64,000 bases of DNA from Leptoclinus maculatus. Taxonomy: Eukaryota; Chordata; Actinopteri; Perciformes; Stichaeidae. Position 1 is the stretch's first letter. Each line of letters starts with the position of its first letter. Both the position numbers and the translations under genes were made by a program. The notes beneath the pieces are model-generated. The model was not told where the DNA came from and made no database searches. It worked only from the letters and a program-made list of their open reading frames with translations. Shown one piece after another: positions 35,523-48,315 of the stretch. The stretch covers positions 2,619,799-2,683,798 of the forward strand of contig JAVDOI010000008.1 of the NCBI GenBank assembly GCA_032191485.1. Direction: 5' to 3'.

Positions 35523-35900
35523 AAGAGTCTTGCTTTGAAGTGGCTGTGTAAGATTTACATGACATTTCCACTGTTGATAGAACCAAGAACCAAATATGCA
35601 GAACAAACAATGCAATTTATTTGATGACACTTTAAGGTAAACAGAAATCATAACTTTTAAAATATGCAGAACAATTCAATTAATTTGATTATAACTATAA
35701 CTATTTACATACTACTAATTCAGGTTAATTATCAAAGCAACAAGTGGATTAAACAATTCAAAAAAACAAACAAGAGGAATTCAATTTGTCCAAAAACAAT
35801 TCTAAATGAGAATCAGCTTTGGTAATATCTGATACCAGTGACTCTAATTGAGCGTACACATCTTAAACAATAACATTCACCTGCATCACATCTTAGTCAC
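35523..35900. other. AT-rich 3' flank of the lectin gene
   Basis: AT-rich DNA between the left direct repeat and the stop codon of the minus-strand lectin gene; presumably its 3' untranslated and downstream region. No other feature is seen. Confidence 0.4.
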
Positions 35901-37084
35901 TCAGGACAGAATGAGGGCCATTTGCTCACAGATGTAATGTCGCTTGCCGACACAGATAATATCATCCCAAGAGTTCAGCCAGTCCTCTGCTTCGATGTGT
36001 GCCGGCGGGACTATGGCCACACAATCCTGCCCTGCCTGGTCGGTGGCCCAATGCGGGATAACGTTGTTTGGCTGCCTGGGCATCCAATACATCGAATCTC
36101 TGTCCATTTCTGTCCACTCACCCAACGGTAGAGGCCCTCCTCCACAAAGTCTTGTAAGCCTATCCATGCTGAATGGACGAACTGAGGGTGCACCCGTTTA
36201 AACGGATAGGTCAGGTTCGTTAAAAAGGCCTGGTCCTCTGCAGTCCTAACGGTGGCCAGGTCACCCCCCATGTCCATGCAGTACCGTCGTGCAGTTTCCC
36301 AATTCTGTCCTTCCTTGGACACGAATAAACAGCGCGAGGCGTGTTCAACCCAGCCTGGAATACAGCGAGTGCACTGCAGGGACTCATTGCTGCAGAAACT
36401 CCACAGGAACGACAGTCTGCTGGAGGACAGGATTGAGAACTGGTGTTGATTCTCTGCCTCCAGCTGAGCGGATGTTTGCTGCTCATTGTTTAACCGCAGG
36501 CGCAACTGTTGGATTTCTGCAGACGTCATTTGCAACTGCATGGCTTGTTTTTCCACTTTCTGAGTTTGCTCTATAACAAAATAGATCAGGATGCCAGTGA
36601 TCACAGCAAAAAGCATCACCAACGGAATCACAAAATAAACGCCTTTCCAACGGAGTCTTATCCAGTTGTTCCGGCATCCGGCATCCAGTTGTTTGGACAC
36701 GCCCCTCGATAGAGAGGTATTGCTCTTTTCTCACCAGGAGCTTCACCGTTGCTAAGAGCAAAAAACAAAAGGTATCAAGAGATGTCACTGAAAACAAGAT
36801 GATCTAAAACCACACACTCATGTAACCACATACCAATTAACGCTTCGTAAATAAATACCAGATTGGACTTTATGCATGATTTCCTTTACTGTACTTTTAC
36901 TCCAGCTCCTAGTTCAATATTATCACTCAATATTCGCACCAAGACTACATTGTCCTATCAATAAATCCAAAAATACATATTAATTGTACCGATATTTAAA
37001 AAAAAAACTTAAAACAGACCAAAACAAGTGTTATAACTGATTTAATTACCTCTGGTTCAATTGAATATCCTCCAGGTCAGCCAT
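35901..37084 (-). pseudogene. C-type lectin, type II membrane receptor, with two frameshifts
   Basis: Exon 1 (37050-37084) encodes MADLEDIQLNQ and ends at a donor CAGAG|GTAATT. Exon 2 starts at 36751 after a TTTTTTGCTCTTAG acceptor and first reads SNGEAPGEKRAIPLYRGACP. There a 23-bp duplication (the 11-mer ATCCAGTTGTT occurs at 36660-36670 and 36683-36693 on the plus strand) shifts the frame. The shifted frame goes on through a basic stretch, a transmembrane helix (YFVIPLVMLFAVITGILIYF), a coiled neck (QLRLRLNNEQQTSAQLEAEN) and a lectin domain beginning CIPGWVEHASRCLF. A second shift near 36115-36128 follows GLYRWVSG; the last part then reads MYWMPRQPNNVIPHW and SWDDIICVGKRHYICE. The calcium/sugar positions show QPN and WDD. 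The exon layout and domain order fit fish CD209/CLEC4-type immune lectins. It is a recent pseudogene, or else the two shifts are sequence errors. Confidence 0.8.
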
Positions 37085-37357
37085 GTCTTCTCTGTTTAAG
37101 CAGCTTTTCTTCTGAATTATCTGTTTTGAATCCACCAACAACTGCAGCCGCTGCAGCCAAGAAATGAACAAACGAATGACAATCAAAACATTATTTTTCA
37201 AATTGTATTTTTGACCCCGAGTTGCCGAAACAACTTTAGATGCGCTGGAATCACCGGAGCGAGATCACGTTGTTAACGTTCTGCTATCGCGAGATGTAGG
37301 TATTCTCCAAGGTGCGTTTAATTGAATGAATGGAATGTATGCAGACACTTTCTGCAG
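37085..37357. promoter_or_regulatory. Presumed 5' region of the lectin gene
   Basis: This short segment separates the lectin start codon from the right direct repeat, so any lectin promoter must lie here or inside the repeat. Position is the only evidence; no TATA box was identified. Confidence 0.25.
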
Positions 37358-38764
37358 GCATGAGACTTTTCCGCCGTTCGGCGGATTTCCGGCTATTTTA
37401 GAACTCCAGAGACCATTTCTGAGATCAGTGTACGTTCCGTTATTGTTCAGACTTGCTGGTTAAGTTAACGTCCACTGCATGCGGAACTCTGTCGACTGTT
37501 AACGTTCGTCATTATCGCGAATTTGGAGGAAAAAACGTAACGTGATGAAACATGAAGCCCCCCCCGCCGTGTTCCGGTTCAGTTCACGCGGTCACTCGTT
37601 AACATTAAACCAGAACACCGGCGGATCTGCTGGCAGGTTGTTTTTTTTAACTCAAAGTAGAATGAAAGGCCCAGATACTGACGAGATGATGAGGTCAAAG
37701 AGGAGGCTGTTTGTGTAGTGCAGCTTGACGCAGGGCTGAGCTGTGAGTGGAGCTGGGCCTGGATAAAGGTGGAGGTCTAAACAGACGTGAGTACAGCTTC
37801 CTGCTGTCAGTGTTTTAAATACATTGATGAGGCAGGTCTGCTGAATGCAGCCTCTGCTCCAAGAGATGAACTACAGCAACAAGGGCTCACGTGCCCTCTC
37901 ATCACACTGTACACACTGTTCACTGTGATGACCACAGCCAGAGTAGATTATCATTTTAATTTAAATAATAGAACTGGATTGAATGCATATTAATTGCAAA
38001 TAGAAGATAGGCCACTATTCTAACAGCTGTACAGTAACAGTGGAAGTTAATATGAAGACATACAGTAACAGTAGAAGTTAATATGAAGACATACAGTAAC
38101 AGTAGAAGTTAATATGAAGACATACAGTAACAGTAGAAGTTAATATGAAGACATACAGTAACAGTAGAAGTTAATATGAAGACATACAGTAACAGTAGAA
38201 GTTGATATGAAGACATACAGTAACAGTAGAAGTTAATATGAAGACATACAGTAACAGTAGAAGTTAATATGAAGACATACAGTAACAGTAGAAGTTGATA
38301 TGAAGACATACAGTAACAGTAGAAGTTAATATGAAGACATACAGTAACAGGGTTCAATGAAAACTAATCACTTTATTTGCAGACGATGGTTCTCGCTACT
38401 CTGCTATCTTTGTTTTTATTTGACTAAAACTTTTGAAAATGAGACCTCGTTCTAAATGGATTTTGTCTAATAAAGGTTGTTAATAATAATAATATTGATT
38501 TAAAAAATAAAAAAGAAGCTAACTAGCCAGCTGTTCAACTGGAGCTGAAATAGTGATAAATAACTGAATAATAAATGATTCTTTTGCTTAAAGTAAATAT
38601 GGTCTTATCACTAAATGTTATTCTCAGAGTACACCAGAATGCTACATTTTAAAGATCATATTTCAAAATGAAAATTCATGCCACCAGCACCCCCCCCCCC
38701 CCCCCCCCCCCCCCCCCCTAGAAATGTTGTGTCGATAATGTTCCTCCCTTTTCAGCATTTGTCA
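37358..38764 (+). repeat. Long direct repeat, right copy (flanks lectin gene)
   Basis: Matches the left copy at 33808-35522 from TGAGACTTTTCCGCCGTTCG to TTTTCAGCATTTGTCA, without the 320-bp insert. It carries the same minisatellite (10 units) and a longer C homopolymer (about 28 bases at 38691-38718). The lectin gene sits between the copies, which makes the interval prone to deletion or amplification by unequal crossing-over. Confidence 0.85.
38033..38351 (+). repeat. 31-bp minisatellite, 10 units (right copy)
   Basis: Same unit as at 34806-35126 and also ten copies, but the TTGA variant units are numbers 6 and 9 rather than 5 and 9. Unit gains and losses have therefore happened since the two arrays separated. 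The minus-strand frame through it (repeats of YCYCMSSYQ-like text) is an artefact. Confidence 0.95.
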
Positions 38765-41700
38765 GTCTCTTGCCTGAAGACTCCATCAACAACTAATGAT
38801 TATTTTTATTATCGATTAACCTGCTGATTATCATTTTTTTACCGACTGACGGTTCAGAACCCTCAAAATAATCAGTTAAATATCACACGAGACAAAGATA
38901 AGCAGCATATTCTTACAATTGAGAGGCCGGAACCCAAGAATATTTAGAATTTTTGACTGAAACAATTATTCTATTAGCAAAACAATTGCTGAGAAATTTT
39001 CAGTGAATCATATATCTGATTATGAAACAAATTATTTCAGCTCTAATTAACATTAGAGACTATATTAACTTCTGTTAATGGTCTGTAGTTTCATCATTTC
39101 TTCGCATTAAATTCTCAAAATGGACACGAGGAGCAGGCACAGCAGAGCTACAACTAGGTCAATAAAAACAGCCAGAAGGACAATGATGTGTAGATTTTGA
39201 AATAGATGTTTCGTGTTTTTTACGTGTTATGTGGGACAGAAATCAAAGAGCCATGCACACATAGCAACATGCACCGAGTGACGGCGTTGGTGTAAAAGTC
39301 AATGAGATTTTGCTCATTTGCACCAGCTGTTAGGTGGTAAAAATCATCTTTCTCTTTTGTCATTCGAGACACACTCCTCACCCGGGGGGTGTTTGTCACA
39401 AAACTGGAGACTGGTTTTGCACTTTGCACAGTTAATCACAGGTTGTTAAAAGCAAAAGAAAATAACAAGCTTATTGGTCCAAATTCGTGGCGTGAACTTC
39501 GGGCGATACGAGTCCCATTGTGTGGTCGAAAACTTTTTAATGGAACTAAATGAAAACAAAAGGCACTCTGCGATCGCCTTGAGAGAGCTCAGGAGTGGTG
39601 CCAAAAGGAGCCAGGTAATCACGATGGTGTATCCAGGCATAAACGATTAGCTTACCCATCTGAACATTCAAGGTGATGCCCGAGCCATGTGTGTTGTGCT
39701 TCCTACATCCTCGCTTCAGCACACACAGATGAGGGGGGGGGTGTGGGGTGGGGGGGGGGGGAGGCGGGGGGTGCAGCGCTGCGGTGGCAAATCCAAAGTG
39801 GTTTCCCTGTGTCAGTAATTTTTTATTTTCTAAAAAGCCAGTGGTGCAGTGTATTAGTCATAATTTATGTTTATCATCGCTTGTACCCCGGCTGACTTCA
39901 ACAAACCGTTTAACGCTCCAAGCATATGTGCATATGGCTGCTTTAATAGCTATTCTGCATGGAGGAGCACTTTAAAGACTCTAAATCATTTCTTTGGACA
40001 AACACTAATGAATTATGTCACCACAAGTGCAATGCAAAAGTGCAGGGGGAACTGGTGGTAATTATTGGGAGGCTTGGAGATTTTAATTATGAGGAGTGGG
40101 CTCCTTTAAAGTGTAACTAACAGGATTCAGAGGGAGGGCGACGGCGGGACACGTCAGTCATTAGATCCTCTGATGGGAAGAAAGAGTTTCACTCCAAAGT
40201 GACATAGACTAAACAAAATATCTAAATACACAAAATATATTATGAGATTTCTTGATTCAAAACAATATCATTGTCTTAATTGATGAAATTTACACAGGAA
40301 TCATTTTGTAATACAACTTATTTTTTTGTCACTGTGGTTAACAGGTTAAAAGCGGTTCCCCCTAAAAAAATACAGAGTCGAGGGTAAATTGTTCCAACTC
40401 ATGAATTAATCAAAAGTTTGTTTATTTCTTGCATGCGTCGAGGCCTCGTGTCGCAGGGTGAACAATAGTTAAAGCGTCCTCTTGTATGTAGTCTTTAAAT
40501 AAAACATTAACTTTCCTCCAGTGTAAAGCTCACTTGTACCCTTCTGTTACTCAAATAAACAATACGCTCTTTGGATTGAGCTCTAAAAATGTGAGAAAAA
40601 AACATGTTAATATATTAATGAGAAGTGATCCGTTTATGCTGATTTTAAGCGCCTTCTCTCAGCTGTCTGGAAACGGTAACTTGTGCGCCGTCTGAATCCT
40701 GCAACAATTTCATCCCCTAATTTATTTTTGTATCATAATTCCAGACATTTTACGAAGTTTGTTTATGAAGCCGGTTACAGCTCTGAAGAATCTTCTCGCC
40801 ACACGATCCCGTATTTATGTCTGTATACGGAAGCAGGACCATTATGAATGTCCTGAAATCAGATTTATTCCGGTAAAAATATCCTCATTCCAAATCATTA
40901 AAAAATGGCAACAAGCTGTGGTTTTTTTTTTTTTTTTTTTTCTCACACAGAAAATAGCTGAAATATGGCGCGTGAGAAATGTGCAAGGTGGCCGTCTTAC
41001 AGAAGGTGTAGAGGTGGGATAAATTTAATTACAGCTTCAAATATTCATTTGGCAAATATATCAAGGTTGGAAACACAGGCCCAGAAATGGCAAGCCGGTC
41101 TGGCAGGCGCTCACAATAACGGATGGCAAATGACAGTAATCCATGAAAGGAGACCAGACATTTATAGAATTTATAGAGAAGGACTCGCCATCCCAGATCT
41201 CTGATGTTTGTGGGATTTGCTCACTGGCATGTTATAAGTAGGGAAACGTATATAATAATCCAAACCTGTTTTTCTTTCCATTACTTCAGTTGCTAAATTT
41301 CCAAAATTGATTTAATTATCGAGCCACATGTGGGAACAACTTACCTGATTTTTATTTATTTTCCTTTCTTAACCAACATGAAGTCCCCCACACATTCATG
41401 GCGTTCTTTTTGAGGTGTTGTTTGAGGAGAGAATGTATTTAAGTTAGGAGGAATGTGAATTACAGTTTCACTGTAAGTGTGGAAACAGAAAACACACCCG
41501 AGACCTTCGATAGACGTTCCAGTTTAAAATGTTAAGGCAGAAGTTGGGAACAAAGGAGCACAGAGGAGGGGCTCTGACCCCTGGGCCTCTGCTGCTGAAA
41601 TCCTTCACAAAAACAAGACGTCTTCTCTGCGTCTCTCTTTTGCTCTGAGGCCTCAGATGGTCACTCGACATGGCGGCGGGGGCAGGAAACGCGACACGTG

Positions 41701-44400
41701 AGCGCCTCGCTGTGCTCTGATCCGACGCTGTCTCGCTGTCTCGCCTCCAGCTGTGCAAACGGGGTTGTAGCGGCAGCACCAGCGAGGCACCCAGGCACAG
41801 GTGAAGGTACACCAGGGCACTTCCTCTTCCTGTGACTGCGAGTGAAGGCGGCCTACTTTGCCTCTGTTATCACGCTTTGCCCTGCGTAGGGTTGATTTAA
41901 TCAGCAGGCTGGTAGGTGTGTGTGTGTGTGTGTGTGTGTGTTTGTGTCTACCTCACCTTCCAGAGCTTGGAACTGGAGGAGAGCACGGGGGCGGTAAGTG
42001 GTTCTCCGAAGACCACACAGTCACAGAGAGTCCCGGTACCGGTGCCAAACAGCTCCCCAACATCCCCTCCTCCCACCAACAACCAGATTAGAGCAGATCA
42101 AACCTCACCCACCTCGCCTCCGCCTCCAGGGGGCTCCCTCTCCGACTGCTGCCGCCGCTCCGAGCAGGAATTGCTCTTTCGGGAGCCGGTGCGCAAGGCT
42201 GCCGGTTTGGACGAAGCTCTATTAAACAAACGGGAGCAAAACAGTTAAGTCAAAAGGTGGAAACTGACACTGACCTAGATTGCCAAAGCCACAAGCTATC
42301 TTCAGTTCACATCTTGCCTGCATGCATAGCTGTAAATTCATATTTCGGGCACGCGCGTTGAGTGATGTAAAGTCTGATTAAAGTCAACTGAAGGATGTCT
42401 GATTTTAAAGAAACAAATACACACAACTGTTTGTTTCGTTGCTCTTTTTCGCCGACCAACGTGGGGACGATAGTGAGCAAATTTTCAGGTAAACTTCTGT
42501 CACGTTAAACAGCATTTGTTCTTTGAGATAAAAACGATAAGAATTGGGTTATCATGAGACCCAAAGCAACTTACGTTTACGTTCAAAGTGACGAAGCCCT
42601 CTAGTGGTAAGAAGGGTGACGACAAACCCCACGTAGGGGGGAGTTCGGCGTGGATGGATGGGTCAACAAAACATCTGGGAGGTGGCTGTACATTTTCAAA
42701 CTGACAGTCACAGTTCTTCCTTTCTCTTTAACAATAGTTTCCTCACCTCAACCTTTTCTTTATTATTGCCATAACGAAGACAAAGCTGCCCTAACCTTAA
42801 CAGCATTTCCACATCGTTCAACTGATATTCTTCACCAGTGGTTGGGGGGAAGGTGCTGACAACCGACTTTGTCCTGCTTCTATGTGTCACGGACAAGAAG
42901 CTGCTTTGTCAGCTAATAAGAAGGACTTTTTGGTTATCATCTACGGACACTTGAGCATCATCAACGAAACAAAAAAAAACAGTTCACGGTGGTGATTTCG
43001 ACACTCATTCTGACTTCGGGGTGGAAATTGCAGGTTGTCAAACTGCGGTTTTTGCTTACGAACATCTACCTGTTCACGCAAATCTGCCTCACCGCACGTC
43101 TCAAATCAAAGACACGCGAGAACAGGCACAAAAACAAGGTCTGCTAACAGGAGCCAAATCATCAAACGGCCTTCCACCCGCCTCCTGCTGCTGCTGCATG
43201 CGAGCGGTCCGTGTGGAGGTATGGGAGACGCTGGCGGTTAGGAGCGAGACGGGCGGGGTAGAGGTGGTGGTGGTGGTGGTGGGGTACTAATCGGGGAGGG
43301 AAGGAGGGATGGATGGATGTAGGAGGAGGAGGAGGAAGGGAGGGTTGATAAAGCCTGATCTGTGCCACGGGGCATTTATGGCTGTTGGGGAGGCAGGGTG
43401 GGGATAGCGGAGGGGGGAGAACGGGTGGGAGGAGGCATTGTCTGCTGTGTCCGCGCGTTTATAGGATTGAGCTCAAGTTTCCTTTGTGTTTCCATTTTGT
43501 TGAGGGATTATGTTCTTTGAGAGAGTTGTGCAAGCAGGCAGGCACACAGAGTGGAGGCGGAGAGAGAGAGAGAAGATGGGTGAGAGGGGGGGAGGCACGA
43601 GGAGGGAGGATGTCTTTGTTCTGAGCGTTGATCATGAACAAGACAGATAGCAGAGGGTGTGTGTCTGCATGAGTATGTGTGTACAAGTGTATCCGTGTGT
43701 TTTTAATGCCTGTGTGTGTGTGTGTGTGTGCGTGTGTGCGTGTGTGTCGGAGAGCAAAGCAAGATGTCAGGACATGTAACCAGCCATGTAACAATTTAAA
43801 ATCAATTTGCCTCCCAAGAAGGAATTGCTCTGCGAGACGTTTTTTTTTTTCTTCTTTTTTTCCCCCTGCGAGCCGTTTACAGGACTTTCATTCTATCTAA
43901 ATAGATATCAATTACATAAACGCTTCTCTGCTCTCCGCCCGGCCGCAGACTGGAAAGTTTGTCACGCCGAGCTGAAAGGTAATTGCCCCCCCCCCTCGCA
44001 TAATGTTTTGTGATTGCTCGTGACATTTGCAGTGTCATTGATCAAACAGGGCAGAGTCGTAATGAAGACGCCGAACAGTGCGACTGGAATGGAGGCGAGG
44101 GTGGGGGGGGGGCAGAGGTCGGAGGTGTCGTCGTATTTCCCCTGCTAACTGTGTCGACTGAAGCAACACGTTTCATGTTGGAAAGCGCCCTCCTTTCCCC
44201 TTTTAAAAAGTCACATCCAAAACAGTTTCCCCCTCGTTAATCGATGGGTGACGGATGAGAGTCTGCGCCTCTCCACGAACATTCAGAGAGGAAAAAGAAA
44301 AAGTTTCCCAACTCCTCTCATTTACAAAAACAAACAAAAAAACCCGCCCTGGTGTCTTTACCTTGTTCCAAACCCCACCGGGTAAACCGCGCACCCATTG
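38765..44400. other. Non-coding region, no gene recognised
   Basis: No exon of a known family was found. G-rich runs occur at 39731-39770, a GT run at 41917-41940, GA/GGA-rich DNA at 43.2-43.6 kb and a GT run near 43714-43746. The unique AT-rich parts (about 39.9-41.4 kb) look like typical vertebrate gene-desert DNA. Confidence 0.4.
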
Positions 44401-44429
44401 TGTTCTCCCCAACTTGTTAAAACACCACA

Positions 44430-44660
44430 TGGTACATTTGCATAGGATAACCAACATATAGCGAATCATTTGCATGCCTGAAAGTGCACTTGAGTAACCG
44501 TAATTACACGTGACACCAATTACTCTGTTACTTTGTATTAAATTATAATGGAAAATTCCACTAGAGAATTGGAGCCTAATTGCATCTTAATTTGCATAAT
44601 TTTGCATATTAATCACATCTCAGATGAATAATAAATTTTAGCAGATTTTTTAATTTATGC
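44430..44660. promoter_or_regulatory. Octamer-rich AT segment, candidate enhancer
   Basis: Three exact ATTTGCAT octamers occur on the plus strand at 44436-44443, 44468-44475 and 44590-44597, and a near copy TTTTGCAT at 44600-44607 that runs into ATTAAT. Homeodomain-type TAAT words fill the space between. Such clusters are typical of POU/Oct-bound developmental enhancers. There is no coding frame. The identification is by motif only. Confidence 0.4.
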
Positions 44661-47423
44661 ATAGATCCAAAAACAAAGTTGAAAAATAATTTGTGAGTGA
44701 AAAAAAAAACCAACAGGACCTATTACTTAGAGCATTTGTGCTAATTTCTCTCATTACCCCACGCTGCAGTCAAAGATATCTGTACTCTTGATCAACAATC
44801 ACATTTTGAAATGGAGAGTTAGTAAAAAGCTTCAGCAGAAGAGAAAAGAAAAGAAAAGACACGGAGGACCATGAATTTTGGAGATATCCATGCATCAATT
44901 TTCAAATGAGAAGCCAAATGCATTCTACAATGATAATTCTAATCACTTTCTGCTTTTCCCTTTTTTTTTGGTCAACACCTGTGCTGCTATTGTGTGTGTC
45001 TCCCTGCCAGTAGACACAAAATACCAATACCTGTAGCCCAGATTAAATTCAAAATTTACAAAAACAACTAATTTTTTTCAAAAGATATTTTCCAGCGGAA
45101 AGTTGAGCAAGTTATTCTAATAAACCTGATAATGAAGAAAGGGAAAAAAAACAACTAAAATCTGCTCTTTTGAGTCCATTATCGCTTTGCTGTGGAACAT
45201 TTTGAATAATATGTTCAGTTGGAATCAGAACAGAGAAGACACAAAAGACATGAATGAGTTTTATATTACGTATATGTATCAAGACGCATCGCTTGTACCA
45301 CGATGTTTGTGAACCGTTTGTGGCTTCTTCTGACCCTTAAAACACAGAACAGACGTCTACTCGTGGGCCCTCTGTGACGCGCAGGTGGCACCTCTTTGTT
45401 GCGCAAGACTGTTATTTCTTCTCTGATTGCATTTTCTGAGAAAACGTTCACAAGAATGTACATGAAAAAAACAAAGATGAGGAGGAAAATGTGAAAGAAA
45501 TAATAAAACGGGCCAAAATCACTCCCTCGACACTCGATAGTTTACTTTACAGTGAGCAGTAAATTGAGATTTTGGACACTGGCAGCTTTATTTTACTGCC
45601 TTTATTTCTCACTCAGAATAAGGACACAGTAAATAATGTGCACCGCAGTAAATAAGGAGTTATTCTAGATCATCATTTTAGTTTGAAACGTGTTTCTACT
45701 TTCTCATCTTCCGTCTCCACAGATTTAGTTTGCGACCCCTTTTTAAGGGTCCAAGCCCGGCCTGTTTAATCTGATATTACCACATGAACGCCAAAGTTGC
45801 AACGTCATATGCTGTATATTCATTTCCATGCATCCAAATCCTGTTTTCAGATGTCTTTTAAAGCTGTAATCTTGGTCCAGAAAGCAGCATGTCTTATTGA
45901 TGAAGTTGCCTCATGATTATTGATAGACCAGGCCTCAGGTTTAACCAGTCACCTGCCTTTAAACACTCTGGAGGATCAACGCGACGTCTTCTTCGTCGTG
46001 TTCCCGAGGAGTTCAGCCGTGGACAACAGTGCCTTTCAGTGGCTCAACGGAGGAAAGAGCTCAGTGGAGATGCAGAGGCATCTCCACGACACTGAAACAC
46101 GTCTGTAAGATGCTCTCAGCAGGAGTGTCCCGGTAAACCGTCACAGCCTGAAGCGTTGACATTACAACCCGAGTAGGAAACCTGTCTCAGAGAGCGGAGT
46201 CAAGGCCGAAGATTAATGAATCCAATTCTCCCCATCGCAACCCTCCAAAAACCTGCAAATGTCATTAATTCAATTATTATATTATATTAATGTTATCTCT
46301 AAATTATGGTCTAATTGCTACTTTACAGAATTTTCCACATGGCCAGGAATATAGATTCTGGGGGAAAATACTGCATGCCTTCATTTTATTTTTTATTTAA
46401 TCTGTGTTTTTCATAAATACAGCCACATGTAAATATATTAACACTGAAGAATAACAGAATCATTTCCAAGTCTATACCTGTAGAGTGTAAATGTAAAACA
46501 GTGGTCATGACCTCAGCGCCCGTACAGCTGCACCTCCACTGGCAGTGATTGAACTGGCTGGCTGGTTCTCAACTGGTGTTAAGAGGCCGTTTTAACTGGT
46601 GTTTGTGGTTTTTATTTTACAGTTTGACAGCAGATTCAAACTTGATTCATTAGCCACGGGAAACAGAAATAAAACATCTCAAACACCGTTTCTTTTTTCC
46701 TTCTGGATTTTTGAAGATGAATGCAGATGTGTCTGTTTTGTTTGTGACAGTTGAAGATTTCATTGCAGGAGACAGACCAAGTGTTAATTATTCCAGAAGG
46801 GAAACAAATGTGTCAAGCTGCTCGTGTGGTCTGACTACATGTAAGTGTTTCTCTCTCCTAGTTGTCTTTTTCTTTCTCTTAGTGCTGTTGTCTTCACTCC
46901 TTCTTTAATTCTCTCCCCTCTTCCTACTCACTCTATTCTGGTCTTGATTGTTGTGGCGTAAACAGCAGCCTGAACTCTTCTTCACTTGTGTATTTATCTG
47001 CAGATTCCCCAACAAATGATTCCCTCTTCAGTGCGGAAGTCGTTAATATTCTGCTCCATTCGACTAGCAGATGTAAAAAGCATCAGGATTACTGTGACAC
47101 GTCGCCGCAAAAGGTTTCCTTGTCTGAGCGTGATTTCAAATAACCAAGTGCCGCGCTGCTAATTATTGATAAATACAATTAGTTTGGGAGAACTTCTGGT
47201 GGGCGGGGCCGCGCGCAGGTGTCTGCCCGCGTGTGTGCGTGCGAGCGCGCGCTGAAGAGGGGGGAGAAAACGGCGCTGACCTGTAATCACCGAGAACAGC
47301 GGGGACTTAATGATGTTTTGGTCTGCTGATCAAATTTCACATTTTCGCACAATCATTTTGGGGCACCTGCGCAGAAAAACAAAGACTGGGCGGAAACTGC
47401 TGGCCCGAAGGAACAACTTGTTC

Positions 47424-47512
<89 letters not shown>

Positions 47513-48200
47513 GCGTGTGCAGACATCACTGGCTTTTGTTGTGATAATATGGCTACATGCACGCACAGACACACAAAGTTTGTTTCTAGTTTCCTCTATA
47601 CTTTGTAACACACACACACACACACACGACGTGAGGCGGATAAATGGATATTTATCTCCCTCTACTGGGAAAAGTATGTACAGCAACGTTGCTGCCTTTA
47701 AGTGCTGCCTGTACATTTTAAACTTACTCATAAAATATCAGCACACATACTGACCCATGAAACCTTTGTTGAATGTATGCAGCAGCAGAATGAATGGAAG
47801 AAGATTTAACTGCTAAATTGTGGCCATAAATAATAAATAATCTGAGGTAATGTAGTTATATAAAAAAATATTTTACACATCACGTGTCAGTCATCCTGTT
47901 AGAACTGACAGCCCCCATATACTATACTAATCTGTTTGTACTTACAAATAGTGTTGCATGTACATTTTAACATGTACAATTAGCAACAATCTGTTAATTC
48001 AAGACGATAATATATATTCATAAAAAACTAATACAAATATTCAAAAATATACTCAATATTGAATCATAAAAAATAGCACCAGAAAAAGAGCCAAAGAAAC
48101 AACCACCAGAAGTGGAGAAAGAAAAAGTGGATTGTTCCTGAATTTCCAACAGCACCTGAAGGCAGCAGTCATGTGTGTTTAAGTCGCGATAAGGATTATG
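44660..48200. other. Non-coding region upstream of maip1
   Basis: No recognised exon. It includes a GC-rich patch at about 47.2-47.28 kb and a GT microsatellite of about 40 units at 47429-47508, with a short CA run at 47609-47627. The GC patch could be a separate promoter but nothing could be attached to it. Confidence 0.4.
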
Positions 48201-48249
48201 GGTACAGCATGGGGTGAGTTGCGTAAGGTTACCAAAGGCAACGGTGAAG

Positions 48250-48315
48250 ATGGAGGCTCCAGCCCCGGTTCGTGAATCAAACGCCGCCGGTAACGCTGCG
48301 TCCTCCTCGCGCTGA
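48250..48315 (+). promoter_or_regulatory. Upstream ORF overlapping the maip1 start (TGATG)
   Basis: An ATG at 48250 in a strong context (A at -3, G at +4) opens a 21-codon frame, MEAPAPVRESNAAGNAASSS plus R. Its stop TGA (48313-48315) overlaps the maip1 ATG (48315-48317) as TGATG. The maip1 ATG itself is in a poor context (C at -3 and +4). If the transcript starts upstream of 48250, translation of maip1 would need leaky scanning or reinitiation. If it starts inside this frame there is no effect. The transcription start is unknown. Confidence 0.45.

Noticed and set aside
36119..36132. A splice donor (TGG|GTGAGT) in the lectin at the second frameshift
   Set aside because: It looks like a donor, but lectin-domain coding continues immediately in another frame without an intron or acceptor, so a base loss or gain explains it better.
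36011..36700. Lectin starting at a GTG near 36700 as an intact 229-residue protein
   Set aside because: The GTG start is an artefact of the 23-bp duplication; the upstream exon with a proper ATG joins in another phase, and the frame also breaks within the lectin domain.
33808..38764. LTR retrotransposon with the direct repeats as its LTRs
   Set aside because: The ends can be read as TG...CA, but no target duplication, primer-binding site, polypurine tract, gag or pol was found; the interior is a minus-strand lectin gene.
47310..47753. Open frames on both strands with long VCVCVC or HTHTHT runs (also at 450-914, 16377-16697, 28769-29108 and 60079-60372)
   Set aside because: They are translations of CA/GT microsatellites.
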